A stretch of 9,852 nucleotides of DNA, from contig JABMMH010000157.1 of the NCBI GenBank assembly GCA_013205645.1, positions 1 to 9,852 on the forward strand, given 5' to 3'. Numbering within the stretch: position 1 is the stretch's first letter; each line of letters opens with the position of its first letter. Of the stretch, positions 1 through 5,968 are shown piece by piece. The DNA comes from Polaromonas sp. GTDB lineage: Bacteria > Pseudomonadota > Gammaproteobacteria > Burkholderiales > Burkholderiaceae_C. The notes beneath the pieces were generated by a model that worked only from the letters and a program-made list of their open reading frames with translations, did no database searches and was not told the origin of the DNA. The translations under genes and the position numbers were made by a program.

Positions 1-1
1 C

Positions 2-1174
2 CTGCAGGTCGAGCACCCGGTGACCGAATGCATCACCGGCTTGGATTTGGTTGAGCTGATGATTCGCGTGGCGGCTGGTGAAAAGTTGTCCTTGACGCAA
101 GCCGAGGTCAAGCGCGACGGTTGGGCGATGGAGTGCCGCATCAACGCTGAAGATCCTTTTCGCAACTTTCTGCCCAGTACCGGCCGGCTGGTGCGTTTTC
201 AGCCGCCTGCGCAAACCATGTTTGCGGCTGACATGTCGCAGTTGCAAGGCGTGCGGGTGGACACCGGCGTGCAAGACGGTGGTGAGATCCCGATGCATTA
301 CGACTCAATGATCGCCAAGCTCATCGTTCACGGTAAAGACCGCTTAGACGCCATTGCAAAGATGCGCGAAGCGTTGAACGCGTTTGTGATTCGCGGCATC
401 AGCAGCAATATTCCTTTTCAGGCCGCTTTGCTGGCGCACCCGAAATTTGTCGCGGGTGATTTCAACACCGGCTTCATCGCTGAGAACTACGGCCAAGGCT
501 TTCGCCCTGAAGACGTGCCGCATGATGACCCGGACTTTTTGGTCGCCTTGGGCGCTTACGTCAATCGCCGGCTGTTGGGTCGGGCGGCTGGTATCAGCGG
601 CCAAATGCCGGGCCACGGCCTCACCGTGAGTGAAGATTTTGTCGTCATCGGCATGGGCGATGCGGGCCTTCATTCTTCGCAGCCGGTGCGGGTGCGTGAG
701 TACCAAGCGGTGTCAGGGTCGAGTGCGGTCGAGACCGGCGGTAAGACGTATGAATTCTGCAGTGCGTGGCATTTGGGTGGGGCACGCATGCGCGGTACGG
801 TCAACGGCGAGCCTTTTGCAGCGCAAGTCGAGCGTGGTGTCGGTAAGAACCCACTGGCCGTGCGTTTGATCCACAACGGCACACGGCTTGATGCGCTGGT
901 CTTGTCGCCACGCGCTGCTGAACTCTACAAGATGATGCCCTTCAAGGCGCCGCCTGACATGAGCCGCTACGTGCTGTCGCCCATGCCCGGCTTGCTGGTC
1001 GATGTGGCGGTGACCGTGGGTCAAAAAGTTCAAGCTGGTGAACGCATCGCCGTGATTGAAGCGATGAAGATGGAAAATGTGCTGTTTGCTATCGCTGATG
1101 GCGTGGTCGGCAAAGTGCTGGCAGCCAAGGGCGAGTCGCTGACCGTCGATCAGCCGATTGTTGAATTCGTTTAA
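2..1174 (+). CDS. pccA: Propionyl-CoA carboxylase, biotin-containing alpha subunit (5' end cut off)
   Basis: The frame is open from base 2, so the start lies upstream and about 390 C-terminal residues remain of a family usually near 670. The first residues, LQVEHPVTE, are the conserved biotin carboxylase active-site segment, followed by ECRINAEDP and the C-terminal biotin carboxylase subdomain to about residue 165 of the fragment. A middle region resembles the PCC-type BT domain, which joins the alpha to the beta (carboxyltransferase) subunit. A biotinyl domain ends the protein, with EAMKMEN and the biotin-accepting lysine at bases 1067-1069. The enzyme carboxylates propionyl-CoA to methylmalonyl-CoA in the cytosol using ATP and bicarbonate. 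PAEDVPHDDP-like and GISGQMPGH segments match propionyl- rather than acetyl-CoA carboxylases, from remembered family patterns. The beta subunit gene presumably lies upstream. An acetyl- or methylcrotonyl-CoA carboxylase is the less likely alternative. Confidence 0.93.
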   Translation: MQVEHPVTECITGLDLVELMIRVAAGEKLSLTQAEVKRDGWAMECRINAEDPFRNFLPSTGRLVRFQPPAQTMFAADMSQLQGVRVDTGVQDGGEIPMHYDSMIAKLIVHGKDRLDAIAKMREALNAFVIRGISSNIPFQAALLAHPKFVAGDFNTGFIAENYGQGFRPEDVPHDDPDFLVALGAYVNRRLLGRAAGISGQMPGHGLTVSEDFVVIGMGDAGLHSSQPVRVREYQAVSGSSAVETGGKTYEFCSAWHLGGARMRGTVNGEPFAAQVERGVGKNPLAVRLIHNGTRLDALVLSPRAAELYKMMPFKAPPDMSRYVLSPMPGLLVDVAVTVGQKVQAGERIAVIEAMKMENVLFAIADGVVGKVLAAKGESLTVDQPIVEFV

Positions 1175-1190
1175 ATACAAAGGAATCACG

Positions 1191-1472
1191 ATGACCTCGC
1201 TTGAATTTGAAATGCACTTGGCCGCAGAAGCTTACGGTGTGATCGTCAACGTCGACAAACCTGCGGGTTACAGCATGGGCACACACCAACACGCTTTCGA
1301 TGCCTGCGCGCTCATCACTGCGGGCGAGATCACGCTGACTGTGGATGGTGTTGACACACGTTATGCCATTGGCGATATTTTCAGATTAAGCGCAGGCACG
1401 CCGCATTCAGAAAGCGCTGGTGCTGCGGGCGTGAGTTACCGAGCAGGACGTCGCGGCGGAGAAGCCGCATGA
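1191..1472 (+). CDS. Small single-domain cupin protein
   Basis: This is a 93-residue cytosolic protein with both cupin motifs spaced as in the classical pattern. Motif 1 is G26-x5-H32-x-H34 followed by G45, and motif 2 is G61-x7-G69-x2-H72. Three metal-binding histidines are kept, but the glutamate expected at position 38 is alanine and the motif 2 asparagine (76) is also alanine. Metal binding may therefore be altered; D37 next door could compensate. The ATG at 1191 is chosen because AAAGGA lies just upstream; a TTG at 1158 would run into pccA. It starts 16 nt after the pccA stop and overlaps the next gene by 4 nt, so it belongs to the same operon. The reaction is unknown; a sensing or stabilising role near the carboxylase is only a guess. 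The last ten residues are glycine- and arginine-rich and look unstructured. Confidence 0.8.
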   Translation: MTSLEFEMHLAAEAYGVIVNVDKPAGYSMGTHQHAFDACALITAGEITLTVDGVDTRYAIGDIFRLSAGTPHSESAGAAGVSYRAGRRGGEAA

Positions 1473-1948
1473 TGCGTCCTTTCAAAGTGCTGGGTATCCA
1501 GCAAATTGCCATTGGCGGCCCCAGCAAAGCCAAATTACGCACGCTCTGGGTCGACATGCTCGGGCTTGAAGTCACAGGCAATTTCGTCAGCGAACGTGAG
1601 AACGTTGATGAAGATATTTGCACCATGGGTGTCGGCCCTTTCAAAGTTGAGGTTGACTTGATGCAACCGATTGATCCAGACAAAAAACCAGCCGTTCACA
1701 CCACGCCGCTGAACCACGTCGGCTTGTGGATCGACGACTTGCCGCAAGCCGTGAGTTGGCTCACCGCGCAAGGCGTGCGTTTTGCACCTGGCGGCATTCG
1801 CCAAGGTGCGGCTGGTTTTGACATCTGTTTTTTGCACCCCAAGGCGAATGACGAATTCCCGATTGCAGGTGAGGGCGTTTTGGTGGAGCTGGTGCAAGCA
1901 CCGCCTGAGGTGGTGAAGGCGTTTGCAGCGATGGCCGGAGCCGTCTGA
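1469..1948 (+). CDS. VOC-superfamily protein, methylmalonyl-CoA epimerase / glyoxalase I-like
   Basis: This 159-residue protein has the two beta-alpha-beta-beta-beta repeats of the vicinal oxygen chelate fold. The first starts at KVLGIQQIAIGG (residues 6-17) and the second at LNHVGLWIDD (81-90). The segments GAAGFDICFLHPK and GVLVELVQAP match the closing part of methylmalonyl-CoA epimerases. Predicted metal ligands are Q12, E61 or D63, H83 and E140. The first ligand is Gln, whereas epimerases carry His there; human glyoxalase I has Gln. Close relatives are commonly named lactoylglutathione lyase or simply VOC protein. Its place in the pccA operon, overlapping the cupin stop by 4 nt, favours epimerisation of methylmalonyl-CoA, but that is inference. 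Either of two adjacent ATG codons (1469 or 1472) may be the start. GGAG at 1458-1461 is the likely ribosome binding site. Confidence 0.85.
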   Translation: MMRPFKVLGIQQIAIGGPSKAKLRTLWVDMLGLEVTGNFVSERENVDEDICTMGVGPFKVEVDLMQPIDPDKKPAVHTTPLNHVGLWIDDLPQAVSWLTAQGVRFAPGGIRQGAAGFDICFLHPKANDEFPIAGEGVLVELVQAPPEVVKAFAAMAGAV

Positions 1949-1986
1949 GTTGGCCGTTCCCTGCACTGTGGGCACATTGAGTGACC

Positions 1987-2883
1987 ATGAAAATTGACAC
2001 GCTCACTGTTCATTTGGTGCTGGCCATCGCCGAGGAAGGCAGTATTTCTCGCGCTGCCGACAAGCTCAACCTCGCCGTTGCAGCGGCTTCCAAACGCGTG
2101 ACAGACTTAGAAACGCAGCTGGGTACGAAGCTCTTCAAGCGCTTGCCGCATGGCGTCAAAGTCACGGAGTCCGGCGACAAGCTGTTGGCGCATATCAAGC
2201 AAATTGACAACCTGATCGACCGATTAGAGGGTGATGCGCAGGCTCTGAGCCAAGGCAGCGGTGGGAGCATCATGATCGGGGCGCCCAAATCGGTGGTGAT
2301 CCAGTCGCTGGCCAAGGACATCTTTCGTATTCAGGAAAAATACCCTCAGATCACCTTGAAAATTCAGGAAGAAAACAGCCAAGTCATTCAGCAATTGTTG
2401 CGTGACAAAGTGATTGATATTGGCATCTACGAGAAAACCAGCGGGTTCTTGGACTTGGAGAAATTTGATTACCAGCATGACCGGTTGGTGCTGGTTTACA
2501 GCCGTCAACATTTTCAGTTTTCGGCTGAGCCTGTGAGCATCGACGAGATTTTGAATGCACCACTTGTGAGTTTAGGCAAAGGCTCGGCTGTTTTGTTTGC
2601 CGTGCAAAGAGCGCACAAAAGCCGCGGCCGCGTGTTTCGCAATAATTTCACGGTCAGCGGTTTCGACACCATGTTGGCCTTGGTACGGAACGGCCTTGGC
2701 ATCGGCCTGATGCCCCCAGACATCTTCAACAGCTTTCACCCTGAAGCGGCACTCGGCTCGGCAGAAATCGAGGGCGACTGGCACCATCGCTCGTACGTTT
2801 TGTCATTTGTCGAAGGTCAAGCGCAGGAAAAAACTCTGCACGCTGTGGTGCAAGAACTGCTTGAGATGAAGAAGCCAATCTGA
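1987..2883 (+). CDS. LysR-family transcriptional regulator
   Basis: This 298-residue protein has the usual LysR length. The N-terminal winged helix-turn-helix covers residues 1-60: SISRAADKLNLAVAAASKRV is the helix-turn-helix core and LGTKLFKR leads into the wing. A linker helix follows (about 62-86), then the periplasmic-binding-like effector domain from about residue 90 to the end. Such proteins bind T-N11-A sites as tetramers and usually activate a neighbouring operon in response to a small metabolite. The gene reads toward the Bug/CoA-transferase/crotonase operon, which is probably its target, although LysR genes are more often divergent from their targets. Only 38 nt separate it from the VOC gene, so part of its transcription may come from the pccA operon. 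ATG at 1987 is preferred; an in-frame GTG at 1981 adds two residues. No strong ribosome binding site precedes either. Confidence 0.93.
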   Translation: MKIDTLTVHLVLAIAEEGSISRAADKLNLAVAAASKRVTDLETQLGTKLFKRLPHGVKVTESGDKLLAHIKQIDNLIDRLEGDAQALSQGSGGSIMIGAPKSVVIQSLAKDIFRIQEKYPQITLKIQEENSQVIQQLLRDKVIDIGIYEKTSGFLDLEKFDYQHDRLVLVYSRQHFQFSAEPVSIDEILNAPLVSLGKGSAVLFAVQRAHKSRGRVFRNNFTVSGFDTMLALVRNGLGIGLMPPDIFNSFHPEAALGSAEIEGDWHHRSYVLSFVEGQAQEKTLHAVVQELLEMKKPI

Positions 2884-2890
2884 GTTTTTA

Positions 2891-2911
2891 GGTTTCGCAA
2901 AATACGAAACC
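2891..2911. promoter_or_regulatory. Inverted repeat with T-N11-A core, candidate LysR operator
   Basis: GGTTTCG (2891-2897) and CGAAACC (2905-2911) form a perfect 7-bp inverted repeat around a 7-nt AT-rich centre. Inside it T2895 and A2907 are exactly 11 bases apart, the LysR-box pattern TCG-N7-CGA. It sits between the LysR stop and the Bug start codon, 77 bp before the latter. A further GTTTC half-site occurs at 2920-2924. No T-run follows the repeat, so it is a poor intrinsic terminator. Recognition by the adjacent regulator is inferred from position and symmetry. Confidence 0.5.
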
Positions 2912-2941
2912 AGGCATGCGTTTCACATCCTTGCGCGTCCC

Positions 2942-2970
2942 TTGTCCGTCGGCGACAGTAGCGTCACAAC
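2942..2970 (+). promoter_or_regulatory. Possible sigma70-type promoter of the Bug operon
   Basis: TTGTCC (2942-2947) and CACAAC (2965-2970) are spaced by 17 nt and weakly fit -35 and -10 boxes. A start near 2977 would put the centre of the candidate LysR box about 75 bp upstream of it, a normal activating distance. The -10 lies inside a second inverted repeat, CAGTAG/CTACTG (2956-2961 and 2970-2975). The match to consensus is weak, as expected for an activator-dependent promoter, so this is tentative. Confidence 0.25.
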
Positions 2971-2988
2971 TACTGAGCAGGGGACAAC

Positions 2989-3960
2989 ATGAAACGTCGA
3001 AACTTTATAGCAGCCAGTGCGGCTGTTCTGACCACACCATGGGCTTTCGGGGCTGATCTGCCCAAAGGTCCGATCAGGATTCTTGTGGGCTGGGCGCCTG
3101 GTGGCGGGACCGATGTGTTTGCTCGCATCGTGGGCCAAAAGCTATCCGACTTGTGGGGTCGCCCGGTGATTGTTGAAAACAAACCAGGCGCTACCGGCGT
3201 GCTGGCGGCGGATTATTTCGCCAAGGGTAGGTTTAACGATGGTGTCACTTTGCTGATGGCCCACGTCAACACCCATGCCATTGCACCGCATATTTTCAAA
3301 AGCATCAGCTATGACCCGCTGAAGGATTTTTCGCCGATTGCCATGATCGGTGCGACGCCGCACATCTTGGTCACCAGCGCAAAGAACCCCTACGCATCGA
3401 TCAAGGATGTCGTTGAGCTGTGCAAAAAGAACCCTGGAAAAATCAGCTTCGGTTCATCGGGAACTGGCTCTGTACAGCACCTGGCTTCGGAGATGTTCAA
3501 CATGGCCGCCGGTGTGAAAACGATTCACATTCCCTACAAAGGCTCCGGCCCCATGCAGGCGGATTTAATCGGGGGGCAGATCGATTTCAGTTTCGACACC
3601 ATGACGGCTGCGACCGCAATGGTCAAATCCAAAAAGCTGACTGGTATTGTGCAGACCCGTGTCAATCGAGCCAAAGGTTTTCCGGATTTGCCGACGATGG
3701 ATGAGCAGGGATTCAAAGGCTTTGATGCCTCTAGCTGGTACGGATTGCTGGGGCCGAAGAGCATGCCAAGCGATTTAGCCCTCAAGATCAACGCCGACAT
3801 CAACAAGGTGCTGGTCATGCCCGATGTGGTCGTGCGCTTTGACGGCTACGGTGTGGAAGATGGTGGTGGCTCGGTCGACAAATTCGCAAACTTCATGGCG
3901 GCGGAATACAAAAAATGGGGCGAAGTCGTGCGCGCCGCCAACATCGTCGAAGGGAGCTGA
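2989..3960 (+). CDS. Bug-family tripartite tricarboxylate transporter substrate-binding protein
   Basis: This 323-residue protein has the usual length for periplasmic Bug (TctC-like) solute-binding receptors. Residues 1-22 form a signal peptide; KRRNFI resembles a twin-arginine motif and cleavage probably falls near residues 21-22. The mature part shows family hallmarks: PIRILVGWAPGGGTD near its start, GRPVIVENKPGATG, FGSSGTGS, and IPYKGSGPMQADLIGGQIDF. These loops bind the carboxylate of a small organic acid in known members. It starts with ATG after GGGG, and its stop is 1 nt before the CoA-transferase gene, so the two are co-transcribed. No TctA or TctB membrane subunits are in the window. 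As with many Bug proteins in Burkholderiales it may be an orphan, either sharing a distant transporter or acting as a sensor. The ligand cannot be read from the sequence. Confidence 0.93.
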   Translation: MKRRNFIAASAAVLTTPWAFGADLPKGPIRILVGWAPGGGTDVFARIVGQKLSDLWGRPVIVENKPGATGVLAADYFAKGRFNDGVTLLMAHVNTHAIAPHIFKSISYDPLKDFSPIAMIGATPHILVTSAKNPYASIKDVVELCKKNPGKISFGSSGTGSVQHLASEMFNMAAGVKTIHIPYKGSGPMQADLIGGQIDFSFDTMTAATAMVKSKKLTGIVQTRVNRAKGFPDLPTMDEQGFKGFDASSWYGLLGPKSMPSDLALKINADINKVLVMPDVVVRFDGYGVEDGGGSVDKFANFMAAEYKKWGEVVRAANIVEGS

Positions 3961-3961
3961 G

Positions 3962-5131
3962 ATGGCCGCTAAACCAATGCCCTTGCCACTGCAAGGTATT
4001 CGCGTGCTCGATGTCAGCCAGGTCATGGCTGGGCCCTTTGCCTGCATGCTGCTGGCCGATTTGGGTGCCGACGTGATCAAGGTCGAGCCGCCCGAGGGCG
4101 ACCAAACGCGCGGCGCCATGGGCTTCAAGATGAAGGGCCCGGACAGCATGGGCTTTTTGAACATGAATCGCAACAAGCGTTCACTGACCTTGGATCTGAA
4201 AACAGAAGAAGGCAAGAAGGTCTTTTTCGAGCTGGTCAAAACCGCCGATGTCATCGTCGAGAACTATCGCCCCGGCGTGGTTCAGCGCTTGGGCATTGAC
4301 TACGAGAGTGTCCAAAAGATCAACCCGAAGATCGTCTACGCCAGCATTTCTGGCTTTGGGCAAAGTGGTCCTTGGGCCAGCCGTCCGGGTTTTGACCTGA
4401 TGGCGCAGGCGATGTCCGGTGTGATGAGCGTGACCGGGTACAAGGGCGAGAAGCCGGTCAAGGCCGGTGTGCCGGTGGCTGACATTGGCTGCGCGTTGTT
4501 CGCTACCTATGGATTGTTGTCGGCTTATATCGGTGCTCAAAAAACAGGGCAAGGCCAGCACATTGACGCGTCTTTGTTCGACTCGGTCATGGCGTTTTCT
4601 ATTTGGGACATGTCCGAGTACTGGGGCACTGGCGTGCCGCCTGCACCGCTGGGCACCAGCAACAAAATGAGCGCACCCTACCAAGCCGTGAAGGCGCGCG
4701 ATGATTATTTCGTCATGGGCGCGACCAATCAAAAGCTCTGGGCCAAGCTGTGCACCTTGCTGGCGCGGCCTGATCTGCTCAAACACGCTAGCTATGAAAC
4801 GGTCTCGCTGCGCTTGAAGAACCGCGAAGCTTTGATTGAGGAGCTCGAGCTTGAGTTCGCGAAAAAAGACAGCGCGGCTTGGGTGGACGCCATGCTGGAG
4901 GCCGGTATTCCTGCCGGCCCGATCTTGACCTACCCAGAAGCCTTTGAGGGCGAGCACGGCACGCACCGACGCATGTGCATTGAGATCGACCACCCGATCG
5001 AAGGCAAGGTGAAGAACATCGGCTTCCCGGTCAAGATGCTGGGCACGCCGCAGCAGGTTCGACGCCATCCGCCTCTTCTGGGGGAACACAATGCAGAAAT
5101 CTTGGCCGAACTGGAGGCGTTGAAGTCATGA
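3962..5131 (+). CDS. Family III CoA-transferase (CaiB/BaiF type)
   Basis: This 389-residue protein matches the length of formyl-CoA transferase-like enzymes. GIRVLDVSQVMAGPFACMLL (residues 12-31) and LGADVIKVEPPEGD are the N-terminal CoA-binding signature. NRNKRSLTLDLK, VENYRPGV and SISGFGQSGPW follow, and the catalytic aspartate is D145 in RPGFDLMAQA (bases 4394-4396). This Asp forms mixed anhydride and thioester intermediates while CoA moves from a donor such as succinyl-CoA to an organic acid. The ATG at 3962 is chosen because GGGAG precedes it and the Bug gene ends 1 nt earlier; the open frame extending further upstream lies inside the Bug gene. The crotonase start overlaps its stop by 4 nt. 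The enzyme probably activates the acid bound by the Bug protein; the acceptor is unknown. Confidence 0.93.
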   Translation: MAAKPMPLPLQGIRVLDVSQVMAGPFACMLLADLGADVIKVEPPEGDQTRGAMGFKMKGPDSMGFLNMNRNKRSLTLDLKTEEGKKVFFELVKTADVIVENYRPGVVQRLGIDYESVQKINPKIVYASISGFGQSGPWASRPGFDLMAQAMSGVMSVTGYKGEKPVKAGVPVADIGCALFATYGLLSAYIGAQKTGQGQHIDASLFDSVMAFSIWDMSEYWGTGVPPAPLGTSNKMSAPYQAVKARDDYFVMGATNQKLWAKLCTLLARPDLLKHASYETVSLRLKNREALIEELELEFAKKDSAAWVDAMLEAGIPAGPILTYPEAFEGEHGTHRRMCIEIDHPIEGKVKNIGFPVKMLGTPQQVRRHPPLLGEHNAEILAELEALKS

Positions 5132-5877
5132 GCGATCTAGTCCACCTGTCGGTCACAGAAGGCATTGCCCACATCCTGATTCAGCGACCCGAGCGGCACA
5201 ACGCCATGACGCTGCCGATGTACGACCGTCTGCTGGCGTTGCTAGATGAGTGCGCTGCCAACCCAGAGGTTCAAGCCATGGTGTTTCGGGGTACGGGGGG
5301 CCGGTCCTTTATTTCGGGGACCGACATTCAGCATTTTGCAAATTTCAGCCAAGGCAGTGAAGGCGTGGAGTACGAAGCCTTTGTGGAAAAAGTGATTGAC
5401 GCTATTGAGAGGGTGCGTGTGCCCACGGTCGCCGCGATCGACGGCTGGGCGGTTGGTGGCGGATTGGCGATAGCAACCGCGTGCGACTTTCGGGTCTGTA
5501 GCCACGGCGCGCGCTTTGGTGCACCGATTGCCAAGACCCTGTCCAATACACTGTCATCTAAAAACATTGCTCGCTTGTTGGCGGCCTTTGGCGTGCCGCG
5601 GGTCAAGCGCATGTTGATGCTGGCCGAATACATCGATGTGCATGAGGCGACTGACTGCGGCTTTGTCTACAGCGCCTGCGCGCCTGACGAACTGGAGGCT
5701 TCGGCTCAAAGCTTGGCGCTGAGGCTGGCGAGTTTGTCTCGGGTGACGCAGCACAGCGTCAAAGAGAGTGTTCGGCGTATCGTCGTCGAACAAAGCCATG
5801 CAGACCAAGACTTGATCGAAGCGGTGTACGCCAGCGCGGAATTCAAGGCGGGTGTCGCCTCGTTTCTCAAGACCTGA
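5128..5877 (+). CDS. Crotonase-fold protein (enoyl-CoA hydratase/isomerase family, atypical active site)
   Basis: This 249-residue protein has the normal size for a single-domain crotonase. The oxyanion-hole segments are present: RSFISGTDIQHF (59-70) and IDGWAVGGGLAIATACDFRV (104-123). However, the two glutamates of true hydratases (Glu144 and Glu164 in the rat enzyme, in GGGCE and QPE contexts) are replaced by A114 and I134, with the usual spacing of 20 retained. Water addition by the standard mechanism is therefore unlikely. CoA-thioester chemistry through the oxyanion hole, such as isomerisation, decarboxylation or thioester hydrolysis, remains possible. I recall similar IAKTL/IARTL-type relatives in Burkholderiales that also lack the pair. 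The ATGA overlap with the CoA-transferase suggests translational coupling and action on its acyl-CoA product; GGAGG lies upstream inside that gene. Confidence 0.9.
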   Translation: MSDLVHLSVTEGIAHILIQRPERHNAMTLPMYDRLLALLDECAANPEVQAMVFRGTGGRSFISGTDIQHFANFSQGSEGVEYEAFVEKVIDAIERVRVPTVAAIDGWAVGGGLAIATACDFRVCSHGARFGAPIAKTLSNTLSSKNIARLLAAFGVPRVKRMLMLAEYIDVHEATDCGFVYSACAPDELEASAQSLALRLASLSRVTQHSVKESVRRIVVEQSHADQDLIEAVYASAEFKAGVASFLKT

Positions 5878-5891
5878 CACATCGTTTTACT

Positions 5892-5965
5892 TGTGAGCTC
5901 AGTCAGGCAGGCGGCACAATGGCAGATTGATACCTGTCATTTATTGAATTCGATTGGAGCTCACA
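5892..5965 (+). promoter_or_regulatory. Nested inverted repeats in the D-cysteine desulfhydrase leader
   Basis: An outer 9-bp perfect repeat, TGTGAGCTC (5892-5900) and GAGCTCACA (5957-5965), encloses an inner hairpin. The inner arms are AATGGCAG (5918-5925) and CTGTCATT (5934-5941), 8 pairs with one G-U and an 8-nt loop. The 3' outer arm covers most of the GGAG ribosome binding site (5956-5959), so an RNA spanning both arms could mask translation of the next gene. A rival reading is a promoter TTGTGA (5891) with CACAAT (5915-5920), whose transcript would start after the 5' arm. Function is inferred only. Confidence 0.35.
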
Positions 5966-5968
5966 CAC

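Noticed and set aside
713..1189. A 158-codon open frame on the minus strand
   Set aside because: It is antisense to the pccA biotinyl region and is rich in His and Gln, as expected from reversed coding sequence.
1966..1975. TGTG-GG-CACA mini-palindrome before the LysR gene as an autoregulatory operator
   Set aside because: The arms are only four bases, with a spacer too short for a LysR box; chance is the simpler explanation.
2891..2911. The same inverted repeat read as the intrinsic terminator of the LysR gene
   Set aside because: The stem has few G-C pairs and the T-run precedes it instead of following it, so a protein-binding site is preferred.
4181..5089. A 302-codon open frame on the minus strand
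   Set aside because: It lies wholly antisense to the clear CoA-transferase gene, shows no recognisable family features and has a composition typical of a shadow frame in G+C-rich DNA.
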